From Phytophthora hibernalis (taxonomy: Eukaryota; Oomycota; Peronosporomycetes; Peronosporales; Peronosporaceae), in NCBI GenBank assembly GCA_012656075.1, contig JAAKBF010000013.1:1-64000 (forward strand): DNA of 64,000 bases, written 5' to 3'. A program made the position numbers and the translations under genes. Positions 1 to 12,479 of this stretch are shown one piece after another; position 1 is the stretch's first letter, and each line of letters starts with the position of its first letter. The notes under the pieces were generated by a model. That model saw nothing but the letters and a program-made list of their open reading frames with translations. It did not search any database and was not told where the DNA came from.

Positions 1-2224
1 GTGTGGTTCTATTGGGCTTCCAGGTGGCGCGCGGGGTTTTGGAGCGTCACTTTGACTGCATCGTGGACGTGTTCGTTGATGCGGTCGAGTGTCTACTTGC
101 TTTCGCGGTTTGTGGCTGTGAGGAGGTCGAACGTCAAATGGAAGAGCGACTTGCACTCACGCAACTGGGAGTAGACAGCATTGGTTTGCTGCGCAGCGTC
201 TGCATTGAAAAATTAGCGACAGGTGAGGTCATTGAACCACTTGCACGTGAGACGGCAGGATCTCTTTCTGCGTCAGCTCCTGCTGCTGCTGGCGGCTGCA
301 GCCGCGGCGAAGCAGGCTGCTCGCGTTGGTTTCAAAAAGATCAAGGTGATTGCAGAAGACCCAAGTGGTGAATCGAGTGCTGCTGGCAACGAAGGGCCTG
401 CGAGTGTCCAGTCGCCTTCTAAGCGCGCTTCGGTGAGGTATCAAAAGCAAGAATCTGTGCGTTCTCTGGAGGAAGAGGTCGCAGAGTTGTCACCGCGTAC
501 CAAGTTACCACCTTCTTCGTCCCAGCTGCCCCTCCGCCGGAGAACGGGTTCTGTCGAGGCAGTGGAGGCAGAGATTAATGACGTTGGCGAGACTGCATAT
601 AACGACTCAGCAGCCCACACTCGTATGTGGTGGCCTGTTTTGACTGCGTTGTCTACTCTCGCCGCAGACCGTCGTTTGGACGTGCGTCTTGCGGCCCTGG
701 AAGCGCTGTTTGACGCTTTGGAGACTCACGGGAAGAAGTTTTCGGCAGGGCTGTGGGGTTGATTTTTAAGGGCGTGCTTATTCCGTTGTTAGACGAACTG
801 CGGCATCTTGAAGTGGTGGTCGAGAAGGGGTCTCACATGCTTCCCAAACTGCCTTTGCCACCGACGCGAAATGCTTCCACTCGCATGCCGCCGTACACAG
901 CTGGCAAAACTACCGCAACGTTGTGCCTGGAGCGGCTGCTGGAGTGCTTTGGACTATTCTACGATATCGTTGGATTCTTGCCGGAGGTACTCTTCCTGTT
1001 GGGTAAGTGTATGGATGCTGGAGACGCCGAAGAGCAACTCGCGGCCGCATCCGCGCGTGCACTCGAAGTTATGCTGGTCACGCACGGTCATAAGTTCCCC
1101 GAGGATGTTTGGGGTCTCATTTCCGACGAACTTCGGTCCGTCATGAAGCGCGCTGAGCCAACGTGGGTATTCTTTGCCTTGCCACCTGAAGACAACCGTG
1201 GACACTCACTCGTGCCAGAACCGCAGATTGAAGCAATTGTCGAGAGTCCATCAAAGATGGCGAGTCCAACGACAAATGGGAGTCCTTCGAAGAGCGCAAG
1301 TCCATCAAAGCAGAACGCACAGATGATGCTGCCGCCTCCGCTTTCACCAGCCCCTGATTCGGCTGCTTCACTTCTTATGTCTCCACGTCAGCCGTCACTG
1401 CTGAGTATGTATCCTGGTGTCGTGGCGACATTGGGTTTCACATTTACTGCAAGCTTCCCGCCGAAGGTTATCAGCGTCGAAGAAGTTGAGGCTCAGCGAG
1501 TGCCTTCCGCACTCATTTGGCTGTTTTGCTTGCGCTTCAGCGAGTAGCGGGCAACGTGCTGGCCAGCCGTCGGAAGCAGCAATTGTCGCTGAGCGTTGGC
1601 CATGCCCGGTCGCTGCTAGCGTGTCTGCGTGAAAGTTTCATGTTCGCGCGCAAGGTAAACGACGCTGCACCTGTCCGGCGGTACTTGCAGCGCGCGTCTG
1701 GCGGTATGGAATGACGGTGCCGTCTTCCAGCGAATTACAAGCTTGTTGCCTCAGGAAGTGCTAGGCAAGCAACAGTACCTGCACGTCCTGTTCTCCGCTT
1801 TGACACGGAGTGTGAATAACGCTGAGATTGCGCCGATTGGAGAGCAGGACGAAGCACGCAAGTACATGGCACGCTTGGTACAGGACACACTGCAAGAATA
1901 TTTGGCCTGGACTGGTGCAGCTTCACAGCATTTCGAGGAGGCGCAGATACCTGCCGATGCCCAGCAGCGCGTCGAGCTTCACGCCGCTGATGGTCGCCAC
2001 ACTGAAGGAACTGGCCGAATTTGACAGTTCAGAGGTGAGCAACGCGTGGATTGATTTTGATCTGGTTCAAGTACTAACTGTTGTTTGTTTTGTAGTTACA
2101 ACGTCACATGATGTGGCTCTATCCTCTGCTAACGGACCTCGTCAAGGTGCCGAACGCTGAGGTGCGGATAGCACTATCTAGCGTCTTCAGCAAGGCTGTA
2201 CGACAACTACTGCCTCCCATGTAA
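1..2224 (+). CDS. SEC7/BIG-family ARF guanine-nucleotide exchange factor, C-terminal part (5' end outside window)
   Basis: The encoded helical repeats match the C-terminal HDS region of large ARF-GEFs (BIG/Sec7p), which load GTP on ARF at the trans-Golgi. Recognisable blocks are WWPVLTALSTLAADRRLDVR (about 625-690), LIFKGVLIPLLDELRHLE (about 757-815), and TATLCLERLLECFGLFYDIV (about 910-970) followed by RALEVMLVTHGHKFPEDVW (about 1055-1110). The catalytic Sec7 domain would lie upstream of the window. The last intron is 2035-2095 (61 bp, GTGAGC donor, CTAAC branch-like motif, TAG acceptor). It joins LKELAEFDSSE to LQRHMMWLYPLLTDLV, ending at TAA 2222-2224. The reading frame shifts near 240-300, 757, 1500, 1720 and 1950. 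Each shift is repaired by one or two bases, so sequencing error is likelier than decay. Stretches rich in Ser/Pro (1230-1380) are probably a linker. The family call is by resemblance; MON2 is the alternative but fits less well. Confidence 0.72.
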
Positions 2225-2349
2225 GCAGTCGAGCTGAAACTAACTTGTAGGATCAAAGTAGTAGACCTCGACAAAATAGGTTTGCCGAACGAAGGTTGCA
2301 CGTTGTCGGAGGGAGTAAATCATTCTTACAGGACTCACGCGTTTGAGCT

Positions 2350-3384
2350 TTATGGTTTCTTTGTTTCAAACAGGCAAGATTCAAACATCAAGGACAAGAT
2401 CGAAGTGGAAACAAAGCACAGTCTTTCGTAAAACAAGAGGATGGCTCGACGAATGCTAACAAGCCTACACTTCCAGTCGCAGCATCCACTTCCACCAGCG
2501 ATCACAAGGCACGAAGTACTGGTGAAGATGGCCATGATGTTGGTCATGATAGACCAAATGATGGCAAAGGACAGGTAGAACACCGTGAGGCCACCGATGA
2601 GTTTGCTCTTGCCGCCCTTGCGCAGCAATCTCTGGGTATCCTCCTTCTGCTTTGGCAGCAAGAACAGGAACACCCACGCGAACGCAGTCATGGCATACAT
2701 GATGATGATTGTGTACGTGAGGTCCATGCGAATGGAATAGTCGTCCTGCTGCACCCGAGTGTTGGTGATGTTGAACGGGGCATCGATCACGAGCGTCAAC
2801 GCAGTGGCGAACGGGGAGGCGACGTTGGTCACCGTGGTGATCAAACCGTACACGGCGGCTTCATTGCCCAGTCCAGCCAGCTCGACAGTCACAAACGTCG
2901 AAATGATCCAGCCAACTCCGTACGGGAGCTGTACAGCAATAGGAGGGCCAAGCCAGAACCACTGGTTGCGGAACACGTCCCAGATCACGATCATCGACAC
3001 AGTGCAGTCGACTACAATCACCACCGCTCCAGTAACGACGATCATCCAGCGCCAGTTCCAGTGCAGACCCCACTTGACGTGACCATGATGCCAATCATGA
3101 ACAGCAAGTTACCGAGGATGTCGCTTAGTGTGCTGTTGATCGGAGTAACACCATGTAGTCTTGAACGGGAGAACTGCCGGTGTACGTGATGTCGGCGAAG
3201 ATGTTGGCGAAGAAGTTGTACGCGATGACTTGGTACACTGCTCTGGTGCACAGCAAGTCCAAAAGCTGGTGATGTACTCCTTAAGGTCAGCAGCCTCCTT
3301 CTTCTCCTCTTTAATGAAGAACCAAGTCATCGGGAAGACCGGAAGTGTAAGCACCGCCACGATGATCATCAACTGGGAAAACAA
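2350..3384 (-). pseudogene. Folate-biopterin transporter (FBT/BT1-like MFS) C-terminal half, truncated at the array junction
   Basis: Reading the minus strand from 3384 downward gives a loop with WFFIKEEKKEAADLKEYITS, then AVYQVIAYNFFANIFADITY, then the hydrophobic segments ILGNLLFMIGIMV, WRWMIVVTGAVVIVVDC, YGVGWIISTFVTVELAGLGN and GGLTVFYLSFAIIWSIMTNI, ending near CLVIAGGSGC. This order is that of oomycete FBT-family transporters, 10-12-helix plasma-membrane proteins related to folate and pteridine carriers. Frame shifts near 3245, 3170 and 3075 split it; all look like one-base changes. The N-terminal half is absent. At 3384 the sequence passes abruptly into the hAT-derived repeat, in the middle of a helix (RLFSQLMIIVAV), so the gene is physically cut. 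It converges on the SEC7/BIG gene 126 bp away. Whether the copy is a dead duplicate or a misassembly cannot be told here. Confidence 0.7.
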
Positions 3385-6300
3385 ACGCACCAGCAAGATC
3401 AAGTGGTTCAAGGGACCGTTTCGGGCACAGTACTTCAGGGACCACATGGCGTCGCAGCATCCGCAGCGCTGGCGCTCGTACCAGAAGGCGACGGCAAGCG
3501 AGAAAGCAGCGTACTTCTCAGCGAAGAAGCAACGAATGGGCAGCATGAGAAACCACGTGACCACAGCCAAGGACATGCTAGCGTTCACAGTATCTGCACG
3601 AATCATAGAGGGCATTCTCGAAGAGCTGTTCGCTCGCACACAGGAGGAGGCGACGGCGACATATTGGAACTCAGCATGGGCGCAGACGAGGTGACATTTG
3701 CGGTAGAAAATACGAACGCGCCCTCCACGGTGATCAGGATGGAGGAGGAGCGCAACGGTCGTTTTGATGCAGACGCCATGAATTCCGTGGTGCAGAACAG
3801 TACGACATCACAGCTTTTTGCTAACCAAGGAGATGGCATCTACAAAGCTATCCTCAAGAACGCCCTTTGCTTTGAGCTCGTGATTGATCATGTCGCTATC
3901 GGGCTGTCACGTACGACAAGCCAGTGGAACCTTCGGCTTGCGGTTACTCGTGCCTTCCAGAAGCCGCACCAAGATACGCACGGTCTAGACATCACCCCTC
4001 GGAATGCCTAGGGCGAAGTGTCGTCGGTTAGATGCCGCTTCTGTGTTCTTCGGCAGAGGGCCGCAAAGAGGACACCAGCAAGCGCAAACGCACCAGCAAG
4101 ATCAAGTGGTTCAAGGGACCGTTTCGGGCACAGTACTTCAGGGACCACATGGCGTCGCAGCATCCGCAGCGCTGGCGCTCGTACCAGAAGGCGACGGCAA
4201 GCGAGAAAGCAGCGTACTTCTCAGCGAAGAAGCAACGAATGGGCAGCATGAGAAACCACGTGACCACAGCCAAGGACATGCTAGCGTTCACAGTATCTGC
4301 ACGAATCATAGAGGGCATTCTCGAAGAGCTGTTCGCTCGCACACAGGAGGAGGCGACGGCGACATATTGGAACTCAGCATGGGCGCAGACGAGGTGACAT
4401 TTGCGGTAGAAAATACGAACGCGCCCTCCACGGTGATCAGGATGGAGGAGGAGCGCAACGGTCGTTTTTGCAGACGCCATGAATTCCGTGGTGCAGAACA
4501 GTACGACATCACAGCTTTTGCTAACCAAGGAGATGGCATCTACAAAGCTATCCTCAAGAACGCCCTTTGCTTTGAGCTCGTGATTGATCATGTCGCTATC
4601 GGGCTGTCACGTACGACAAGCCAGTGGAACCTTCGGCTTGCGGTTACTCGTGCCTTCCAGAAGCCGCACCAAGATACGCACGGTCTAGACATCACCCCTC
4701 GGAATGCCTAGGGCGAAGTGTCGTCGGTTAGATGCCGCTTCTGTGTGTTCTTCGGCAGAGAGGGCCGCAAAGAGGACACCAGCAAGCGCAAACGCACCAG
4801 CAAGATCAAGTGGTTCAAGGGACCGTTTCGGGCACAGTACTTCAGGGACCACATGGCGTCGCAGCATCCGCAGCGCTGGCGCTCGTACCAGAAGGCGACG
4901 GCAAGCGAGAAAGCAGCGTACTTCTCAGCGAAGAAGCAACGAATGGGCAGCATGAGAAACCACGTGACCACAGCCAAGGACATGCTAGCGTTCACAGTAT
5001 CTGCACGAATCATGAGGGCATTCTCGAAGAGCTGTTCGCTCGCACACAGGGAGGCGACGGCGACATATTGGAACTCAGCATGGGCGCAGACGAGGTGACA
5101 TTTGCGGTAGAAAATACGAACGCGCCCTCCACGGTGATCAGGATGGAGGAGGAGCGCAACGGTCGTTTTGATGCAGACGCCATGAATTCCGTGGTGCAGA
5201 ACAGTACGACATCACAGCTTTTTGCTAACCAAGGAGATGGCATCTACAAAGCTATCCTCAAGAACGCCCTTTGCTTTGAGCTCGTGATTGATCATGTCGC
5301 TATCGGGCTGTCGTACGACAAGCCAGTGGAACCTTCGGCTTGCGGTTACTCGTGCCTTCCAGAAGCCGCACCAAGATACGCACGGTCTAGACATCACCCC
5401 TCGGAATGCCTAGGGCGAAGTGTCGTCGGTTAGATGCCGCTTCTGTGTGTTCTTCGGCAGAGAGGGCCGCAAAGAGGACACCAGCAAGCGCAAACGCACC
5501 AGCAAGATCAAGTGGTTCAAGGGACCGTTTCGGGCACAGTACTTCAGGGACCACATGGCGTCGCAGCATCCGCAGCGCTGGCGCTCGTACCAGAAGGCGA
5601 CGGCAAGCGAGAAAGCAGCGTACTTCTCAGCGAAGAAGCAACGAATGGGCAGCATGAGAAACCACGTGACCACAGCCAAGGACATGCTAGCGTTCACAGT
5701 ATCTGCACGAATCATAGGGGCATTCTCGAAGAGCTGTTCGCTCGCACACAGGAGGAGGCGACGGCGACATATGGAACTCAGCATGGGCGCAGACGAGGTG
5801 ACATTTGCGGTAGAAAATACGAACGCGCCCTCCACGGTGATCAGGATGGAGGAGGAGCGCAACGGTCGTTTTGATGCAGACGCCATGAATTCCGTGGTGC
5901 AGAACAGTACGACATCACAGCTTTTTGCTAACCAAGGAGATGGCATCTACAAAGCTATCCTCAAGAACGCCCTTTGCTTTGAGCTCGTGATTGATCATGT
6001 CGCTATCGGGCTGTCACGTACGACAAGCCAGTGGAACCTTCGGCTTGCGGTTACTCGTGCCTTCCAGAAGCCGCACCAAGATACGCACGGTCTAGACATC
6101 ACCCCTCGGAATGCCTAGGGCGAAGTGTCGTCGGTTAGATGCCGCTTCTGTGTGTTCTTCGGCAGAGAGGGCCGCAAAGAGGACACCAGCAAGCGCAAAC
6201 GCACCAGCAAGATCAAGTGGTTCAAGGGACCGTTTCGGGCACAGTACTTCAGGGACCACATGGCGTCGCAGCATCCGCAGCGCTGGCGCTCGTACCAGAA

Positions 6301-9300
6301 GGCGACGGCAAGCGAGAAAGCAGCGTACTTCTCAGCGAAGAAGCAACGAATGGGCAGCATGAGAAACCACGTGACCACAGCCAAGGACATGCTAGCGTTC
6401 ACAGTATCTGCACGAATCATAGGGGCATTCTCGAAGAGCTGTTCGCTCGCACACAGGAGGAGGCGACGGCGACATATTGGAACTCAGCATGGGCGCAGAC
6501 GAGGTGACATTTGCGGTAGAAAATACGAACGCGCCCTCCACGGTGATCAGGATGGAGGAGGAGCGCAACGGTCGTTTTGATGCAGACGCCATGAATTCCG
6601 TGGTGCAGAACAGTACGACATCACAGCTTTTTGCTAACCAAGGAGATGGCATCTACAAAGCTATCCTCAAGAACGCCCTTTGCTTTGAGCTCGTGATTGA
6701 TCATGTCGCTATCGGGCTGTCACGTACGACAAGCCAGTGGAACCTTCGGCTTGCGGTTACTCGTGCCTTCCAGAAGCCGCACCAAGATACGCACGGTCTA
6801 GACATCACCCCTCGGAATGCCTAGGGCGAAGTGTCGTCGGTTAGATGCCGCTTCTGTGTGTTCTTCGGCAGAGGGCCGCAAAGAGGACACCAGCAAGCGC
6901 AAACGCACCAGCAAGATCAAGTGGTTCAAGGGACCGTTTCGGGCACAGTACTTCAGGGACCACATGGCGTCGCAGCATCCGCAGCGCTGGCGCTCGTACC
7001 AGAAGGCGACGGCAAGCGAGAAAGCAGCGTACTTCTCAGCGAAGAAGCAACGAATGGGCAGCATGAGAAACCACGTGACCACAGCCAAGGACATGCTAGC
7101 GTTCACAGTATCTGCACGAATCATAGGGCATTCTCGAAGAGCTGTTCGCTCGCACACAGGAGGAGGCGACGGCGACATATTGGAACTCAGCATGGGCGCA
7201 GACGAGGTGACATTTGCGGTAGAAAATACGAACGCGCCCTCCACGGTGATCAGGATGGAGGAGGAGCGCAACGGTCGTTTTGATGCAGACGCCATGAATT
7301 CCGTGGTGCAGAACAGTACGACATCACAGCTTTTTGCTAACCAAGGAGATGGCATCTACAAAGCTATCCTCAAGAACGCCCTTTGCTTTGAGCTCGTGAT
7401 TGATCATGTCGCTATCGGGCTGTCACGTACGACAAGCCAGTGGAACCTTCGGCTTGCGGTTACTCGTGCCTTCCAGAAGCCGCACCAAGATACGCACGGT
7501 CTAGACATCACCCCTCGGAATGCCTAGGGCGAAGTGTCGTCGGTTAGATGCCGCTTCTGTGTGTTCTTCGGCAGAGAGGGCCGCAAAGAGGACACCAGCA
7601 AGCGCAAACGCACCAGCAAGATCAAGTGGTTCAAGGGACCGTTTCGGGCACAGTACTTCAGGGACCACATGGCGTCGCAGCATCCGCAGCGCTGGCGCTC
7701 GTACCAGAAGGCGACGGCAAGCGAGAAAGCAGCGTACTTCTCAGCGAAGAAGCAACGAATGGGCAGCATGAGAAACCACGTGACCACAGCCAAGGACATG
7801 CTAGCGTTCACAGTATCTGCACGAATCATAGAGGGCATTCTCGAAGAGCTGTTCGCTCGCACACAGGAGGAGGCGACGGCGACATATTGGAACTCAGCAT
7901 GGGCGCAGACGAGGTGACATTTGCGGTAGAAAATACGAACGCGCCCTCCACGGTGATCAGGATGGAGGAGGAGCGCAACGGTCGTTTTGATGCAGACGCC
8001 ATGAATTCCGTGGTGCAGAACAGTACGACATCACAGCTTTTTGCTAACCAAGGAGATGGCATCTACAAAGCTATCCTCAAGAACGCCCTTTGCTTTGAGC
8101 TCGTGATTGATCATGTCGCTATCGGGCTGTCACGTACGACAAGCCAGTGGAACCTTCGGCTTGCGGTTACTCGTGCCTTCCAGAAGCCGCACCAAGATAC
8201 GCACGGTCTAGACATCACCCCTCGGAATGCCTAGGGCGAAGTGTCGTCGGTTAGATGCCGCTTCTGTGTGTTCTTCGGCAGAGGGCCGCAAAGAGGACAC
8301 CAGCAAGCGCAAACGCACCAGCAAGATCAAGTGGTTCAAGGGACCGTTTCGGGCACAGTACTTCAGGGACCACATGGCGTCGCAGCATCCGCAGCGCTGG
8401 CGCTCGTACCAGAAGGCGACGGCAAGCGAGAAAGCAGCGTACTTCTCAGCGAAGAAGCAACGAATGGGCAGCATGAGAAACCACGTGACCACAGCCAAGG
8501 ACATGCTAGCGTTCACAGTATCTGCACGAATCATAGAGGGCATTCTCGAAGAGCTGTTCGCTCGCACACAGGAGGAGGCGACGGCGACATATTGGAACTC
8601 AGCATGGGCGCAGACGAGGTGACATTTGCGGTAGAAAATACGAACGCGCCCTCCACGGTGATCAGGATGGAGGAGGAGCGCAACGGTCGTTTTGATGCAG
8701 ACGCCATGAATTCCGTGGTGCAGAACAGTACGACATCACAGCTTTTTGCTAACCAAGGAGATGGCATCTACAAAGCTATCCTCAAGAACGCCCTTTGCTT
8801 TGAGCTCGTGATTGATCATGTCGCTATCGGGCTGTCACGTACGACAAGCCAGTGGAACCTTCGGCTTGCGGTTACTCGTGCCTTCCAGAAGCCGCACCAA
8901 GATACGCACGGTCTAGACATCACCCCTCGGAATGCCTAGGGCGAAGTGTCGTCGGTTAGATGCCGCTTCTGTGTGTTCTTCGGCAGAGGGCCGCAAAGAG
9001 GACACCAGCAAGCGCAAACGCACCAGCAAGATCAAGTGGTTCAAGGGACCGTTTCGGGCACAGTACTTCAGGGACCACATGGCGTCGCAGCATCCGCAGC
9101 GCTGGCGCTCGTACCAGAAGGCGACGGCAAGCGAGAAAGCAGCGTACTTCTCAGCGAAGAAGCAACGAATGGGCAGCATGAGAAACCACGTGACCACAGC
9201 CAAGGACATGCTAGCGTTCACAGTATCTGCACGAATCATAGAGGGCATTCTCGAAGAGCTGTTCGCTCGCACACAGGAGGGAGGCGACGGCGACATATTG

Positions 9301-9536
9301 GAACTCAGCATGGGCGCAGACGAGGTGACATTTGCGGTAGAAAATACGAACGCGCCCTCCACGATGATCAGGATGGAGGAGGAGCGCAACGGTCGTTTTG
9401 ATGCAGGCGCCATGAATTCCGTGGTGCAGAACAGTACGACATCACAGCTTTTGTTAACCAAGGAGATGGCATCTACAAAGCTATCCTCAAGAACGCCCTT
9501 TGCTTTGAGCTCGTGATTGATCATGTCGCTATCGGG
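3385..9536 (+). repeat. Left tandem array: about 9 units of a ~700-708-bp hAT-transposase-derived monomer
   Basis: The sequence repeats head-to-tail with landmarks (GAATGCCTAGGGCGAAGTG) at about 4001, 4701, 5403, 6108, 6814, 7517, 8224 and 8929, giving units of 700-707 bp. The first unit is partial and begins inside the zinc-finger region. The last unit runs into a transposase core. Read in the sense frame, each unit encodes RCRFCVFFGREGRKEDTSKR, then WFKGPFRAQYFRDHMASQHP (a C-x2-C ... H-x4-H BED-like finger), an acidic linker, and NALCFELVIDHVAIGLS, the beginning of the hAT catalytic region. Single-base deletions differ from unit to unit (for example 4466-4470, 5012, 5715), so most units are out of frame somewhere. 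There is no in-frame ATG ahead of the finger in these units. Confidence 0.93.
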
Positions 9537-10500
9537 ATGTCATTTTGTCAAGTCGCCCGAGCGATTGACGCTGTGTGGACTCGCACGAGTAACGACAACC
9601 TTCTCGGGGTCAACGACTAACTAGTAGGAGGATTCGTGGGCATTGTTGTTGGTGCCAACCTTCAAAGATCGCCGATCTCTTGGCGAGTCCTTCAGTGTGT
9701 GCGTTTGCGCTAGCCAGTGATGGTAGCACGCATCGGCATCATTCGTTTTTGGATATGCGGATTCGTATTTGCAACCGCGGTACGCTGCACAACCTCCACC
9801 TCGTAGCGCTTCCCGTGTTTGAGCGCCACAGCGCGAACAACATGTTTGGACTCATCGCCAAAATACTGGACGCGCTGTTTCCGCTCTGGAGAGACAAGTT
9901 AATAGCAGCGAGCTCCGATGGCGAGAACACGATGACCTGGCGGTACTCCGGGGTCGTCACGCGACTAGAAGCAGCAGCGACGAACAAGGTAAGGTGACAC
10001 CTATCAAAAGACTAATATTTGCGTTGAGCTAAAGCAAACTGTTTGTGCGGAGTATATAGATTTTGCGAGTGTGGTGTGTGCCGCACCAAATCGACCTCGA
10101 TATTTAAAACCGACGAGCGTAGTGGATGAAGGTGAGAGGTCGAAGTCGGTGTACGCGTTGTCGGCATGGCTGCAGCGCGAAGACATGTTGATCATACAAA
10201 TGGGAAAGAGATGCCCCAAGAAAACGCAGCGCTGGCTGCAGTTGGGCAAAATACTGAAGTTCTACATCACACACCGAGTGCATATCATGAAGCACTGCGA
10301 ACACAAGCTCACTCTGCAAGCTCCCTCTTGTGCCTGGTGGGTACTCACCCTGGCGATTCACCCAGCCATCGAGCTGGTCAACGTCACCATTTTCACGGTT
10401 CAACGCCGTTCGCTCCTACTCTCCCAGCAATGAGCCGAAGTGGCGGCTATGATTGCCAAGATCACCACCATGTTTGGACTGAACCGATCACCCGCTAAAG
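9537..10500 (+). pseudogene. hAT-like transposase core (RNase-H-like domain), + copy
   Basis: This sequence continues directly from the last left-array unit. In order the frame gives MSFCQVARAIDAVWTRTSND, a stop at TAA in GVND*LVGG, then VCAFALASDGSTHRHHSFLD with the first catalytic Asp of the DDE/RNase-H-like fold. HNLHLVALPVFERHSANNMF, LIAASSDGENTMTWRYSGVV (second Asp region), KRCPKKTQRWLQLGKILKFY and CAWWVLTLAIHPAIELVNVT follow. This order is that of the hAT-like transposases abundant in Phytophthora. After SLLLSQQ there is a stop at 10434, but the frame continues as AEVAAMIAKITTMFGL before homology ends near 10500. Stops and shifts make it non-functional as read. Confidence 0.85.
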
Positions 10501-10872
10501 ATTTAAAAATATGGGAACATGCTCGTAAACCACTATCAGTTAGGGTCAGACTAATTCATGCTGTCTAAAATCCGGTGCGCGCTGGTTTGACCGGATTAAG
10601 GCTTATTCCGGTGTTTTCCATTTCTTTAAACCGGTGCCTGGAAGAACGAGCTTCAAGGCTGCTGGAGCACGAGCTTCCAGGCTGCTGTGCCACGATCAAT
10701 TCATTTGCTATGCGTGTAAGGTACTCGTACAGCTTTGCTTGAAAGATCCCCTCAAGCGAGAGGTTCGTTAAACTAGTGCGGAAGTCGTTCTTGTTCCATT
10801 TAAGAATGGAAACGTCCGACTCAACGGAGGTAGTGTTGGCGAACACACACGCTAGTCCGCCACAGAAGCTCC
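10501..10872 (-). pseudogene. hAT C-terminal dimerisation region, inverted relative to the adjacent core
   Basis: The minus strand encodes FCGGLACVFANTTSVESDVS, ILKWNKNDFRTSLTNLSLEG and IFQAKLYEYL, the conserved hAT C-terminal dimerisation block. It lies immediately after the + strand core but in the opposite orientation, so it cannot be the C-terminus of that copy. Its reverse complement recurs at 12046-12400. At 10872 (FCGG) the match to the right-hand copy stops. Upstream residues on the minus strand (GEKHVCVDFSAFIGRLRS) differ from those of the right-hand copy. The outer part (10501-10640) contains the likely 3' non-coding end of the element. Confidence 0.8.
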
Positions 10873-12045
10873 TCAAGCGGCCGATAAAGGCGGAGAAATC
10901 GACACAAACGTGTTTTTCACCTCTCGGATCGGAAAGTTCGCCAAGCCGCCGAATTTGGGCGCGGCTGGGGGCGCGTCGGAGCAACAGCCGCCACGCCTTC
11001 GTCCTCGTACTCGATGTTGGACGAAATGGACTTCAGGAGGCTCATGGTGACACCACGTCAAAGCCCGCGCACATACTGCACGTGCAGCTGGGCTGCGCAG
11101 GCAGCTCTCAGCCATTTCGTGAAACTTCAGATGACGGAAAGATGCTGTGCGCAGTCTGGAGCCGCTAGGGTCGAGCAGAGAGCGGCGAGAGAGCGCCTGT
11201 CCTGGCTGCAGATCCGGGTTCCGCCCTCGATGCGGAATGTACGAGAGTGACGGCTCGGCTCGGCTCGGCGATTTTGATTTTTCAAATGAAAGGCAATAAA
11301 TTAAAGGCACCCTCGAAGCGCGAGTGGATCCGCAACTCGCCCTTCTTCGCAGCCTCTGGGATGTTGGCGGTGCGGAATCATCGAAGCACCTAAAGAAAAA
11401 GCAGCACAACATTTTGAGCAAAACACACCAAGTTTCACTTGACTCTTGCACTTATATCTGGAATGACAGAAGAGTCAGCGACGTAGATGTCCTGGCCATC
11501 GTTGCGTATCTCCACAAAGTGTGTGCGTTGTTTGACTCCCTTAGGTTTGAGTGTGGGCGATGACGGCTGCAGTTTCCTGGATGGGGTCATGGCCATATCC
11601 GCCTTTGTAGAGCCCCTCATGTCTCCGCTGCAATGTGGTAGGCATGCCATGGACACTTAGTAGTCGGAAATGCACCATCTGCAGCGCGCCAGGTTATGAA
11701 AGATGTCGCGCAATTCGCGGTCGGCCTCGTCACAGGATTGGAAGGTGTGCAAGCTGAACGAGACCAGGACAACAAACCGGTGGATACGTCTTATACGCCA
11801 GTGTCACCTGCCGAGCTAGTGGAGATGCGCACTGGTGAATTCATTAGGAAGGTGCTCGACAAGTTTCACGTCAGCTCTGTATGTCTTGGTCGGACAAGGA
11901 CATCGAGCAAGTCGGACACGACCACATCAACCTCCTGAAAGCCTTCCGCGATGACACCGCCGTAGCAGACGTGATTAACAGCGATCACAAGACGTCGATC
12001 AACTCGGGGTGGAACTCTTTGGCCGGAGGGGTTCCCTCACTTGAA
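10873..12045. other. Central spacer of the palindrome, containing + strand hAT sequence in its right half
   Basis: This 1.17-kb segment is the only part of the central block that is not duplicated in inverted form. Its right half, about 11693-12045, encodes on the + strand QFAVGLVTGLEGVQAERDQD, then SPAELVEMRTGEFIRKVLDK, and after a frame shift near 11880 SDKDIEQVGHDHINLLKAFR and NSDHKTSINSGWNSLAGG. This is the part of a hAT transposase that normally precedes the C-terminal dimerisation block. The left half (10873-11640) has only short ORFs that I cannot identify and a short CGGCT tandem run near 11250. Confidence 0.7.
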
Positions 12046-12479
12046 GCTTCTGTGGCGGACTAGCGTGTGTGTTCGCCAACACTACCTCCGTTGAGTCGGA
12101 CGTTTCCATTCTTAAATGGAACAAGAACGACTTCCGCACTAGTTTAACGAACCTCTCGCTTGGGGGATCTTTCAAGCAAAGCTGTACGAGTACCTTACAC
12201 GCATAGCAAATGAATTGATCGTGGCACAGCAGCCTGGAAGCTCGTGCTCCAGCAGCCTTGAAGCTCGTTCTTCCAGGCACCGGTTTAAAGAAATGGAAAA
12301 CACCGGAATAAGCCTTAATCGGTCAAACCAGCGCGCACCGGATTTTAGACAGCATGAATTAGTCTGACCCTAACTGATAGTGGTTTACGAGCATGTTCCC
12401 ATATTTTTAAATCTTTAGCGGGTGATCGGTTCAGTCCAAACATGGTGGTGATCTTGGCAATCATAGCCGCCACTTCGGC
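12046..12479 (+). pseudogene. hAT C-terminal dimerisation region, + copy
   Basis: The + strand continues the spacer-encoded transposase with FCGGLACVFANTTSVESDVS, ILKWNKNDFRTSLTNLSLGG and IFQAKLYEYL, then a Ser/Glu-rich tail ending near the CAGCATGAATTAGTCTGACC motif at 12350. It is the inverted partner of 10501-10872, with very few differences (one of them in the run of C at 12162-12168). Together with 11693-12045 it forms the only stretch in which the middle and C-terminal parts of the transposase are colinear. Past about 12400 the sequence becomes the inverted copy of the core. Confidence 0.78.

Noticed and set aside
2221..2250. A final 30-bp intron extending the SEC7/BIG gene (ATG-GTAAGC ... 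CTTGTAG) into 2251-2430
   Set aside because: The downstream frame is open and the splice-like ends are present, but 30 bp is too short for a usual intron and the protein already ends where the family ends.
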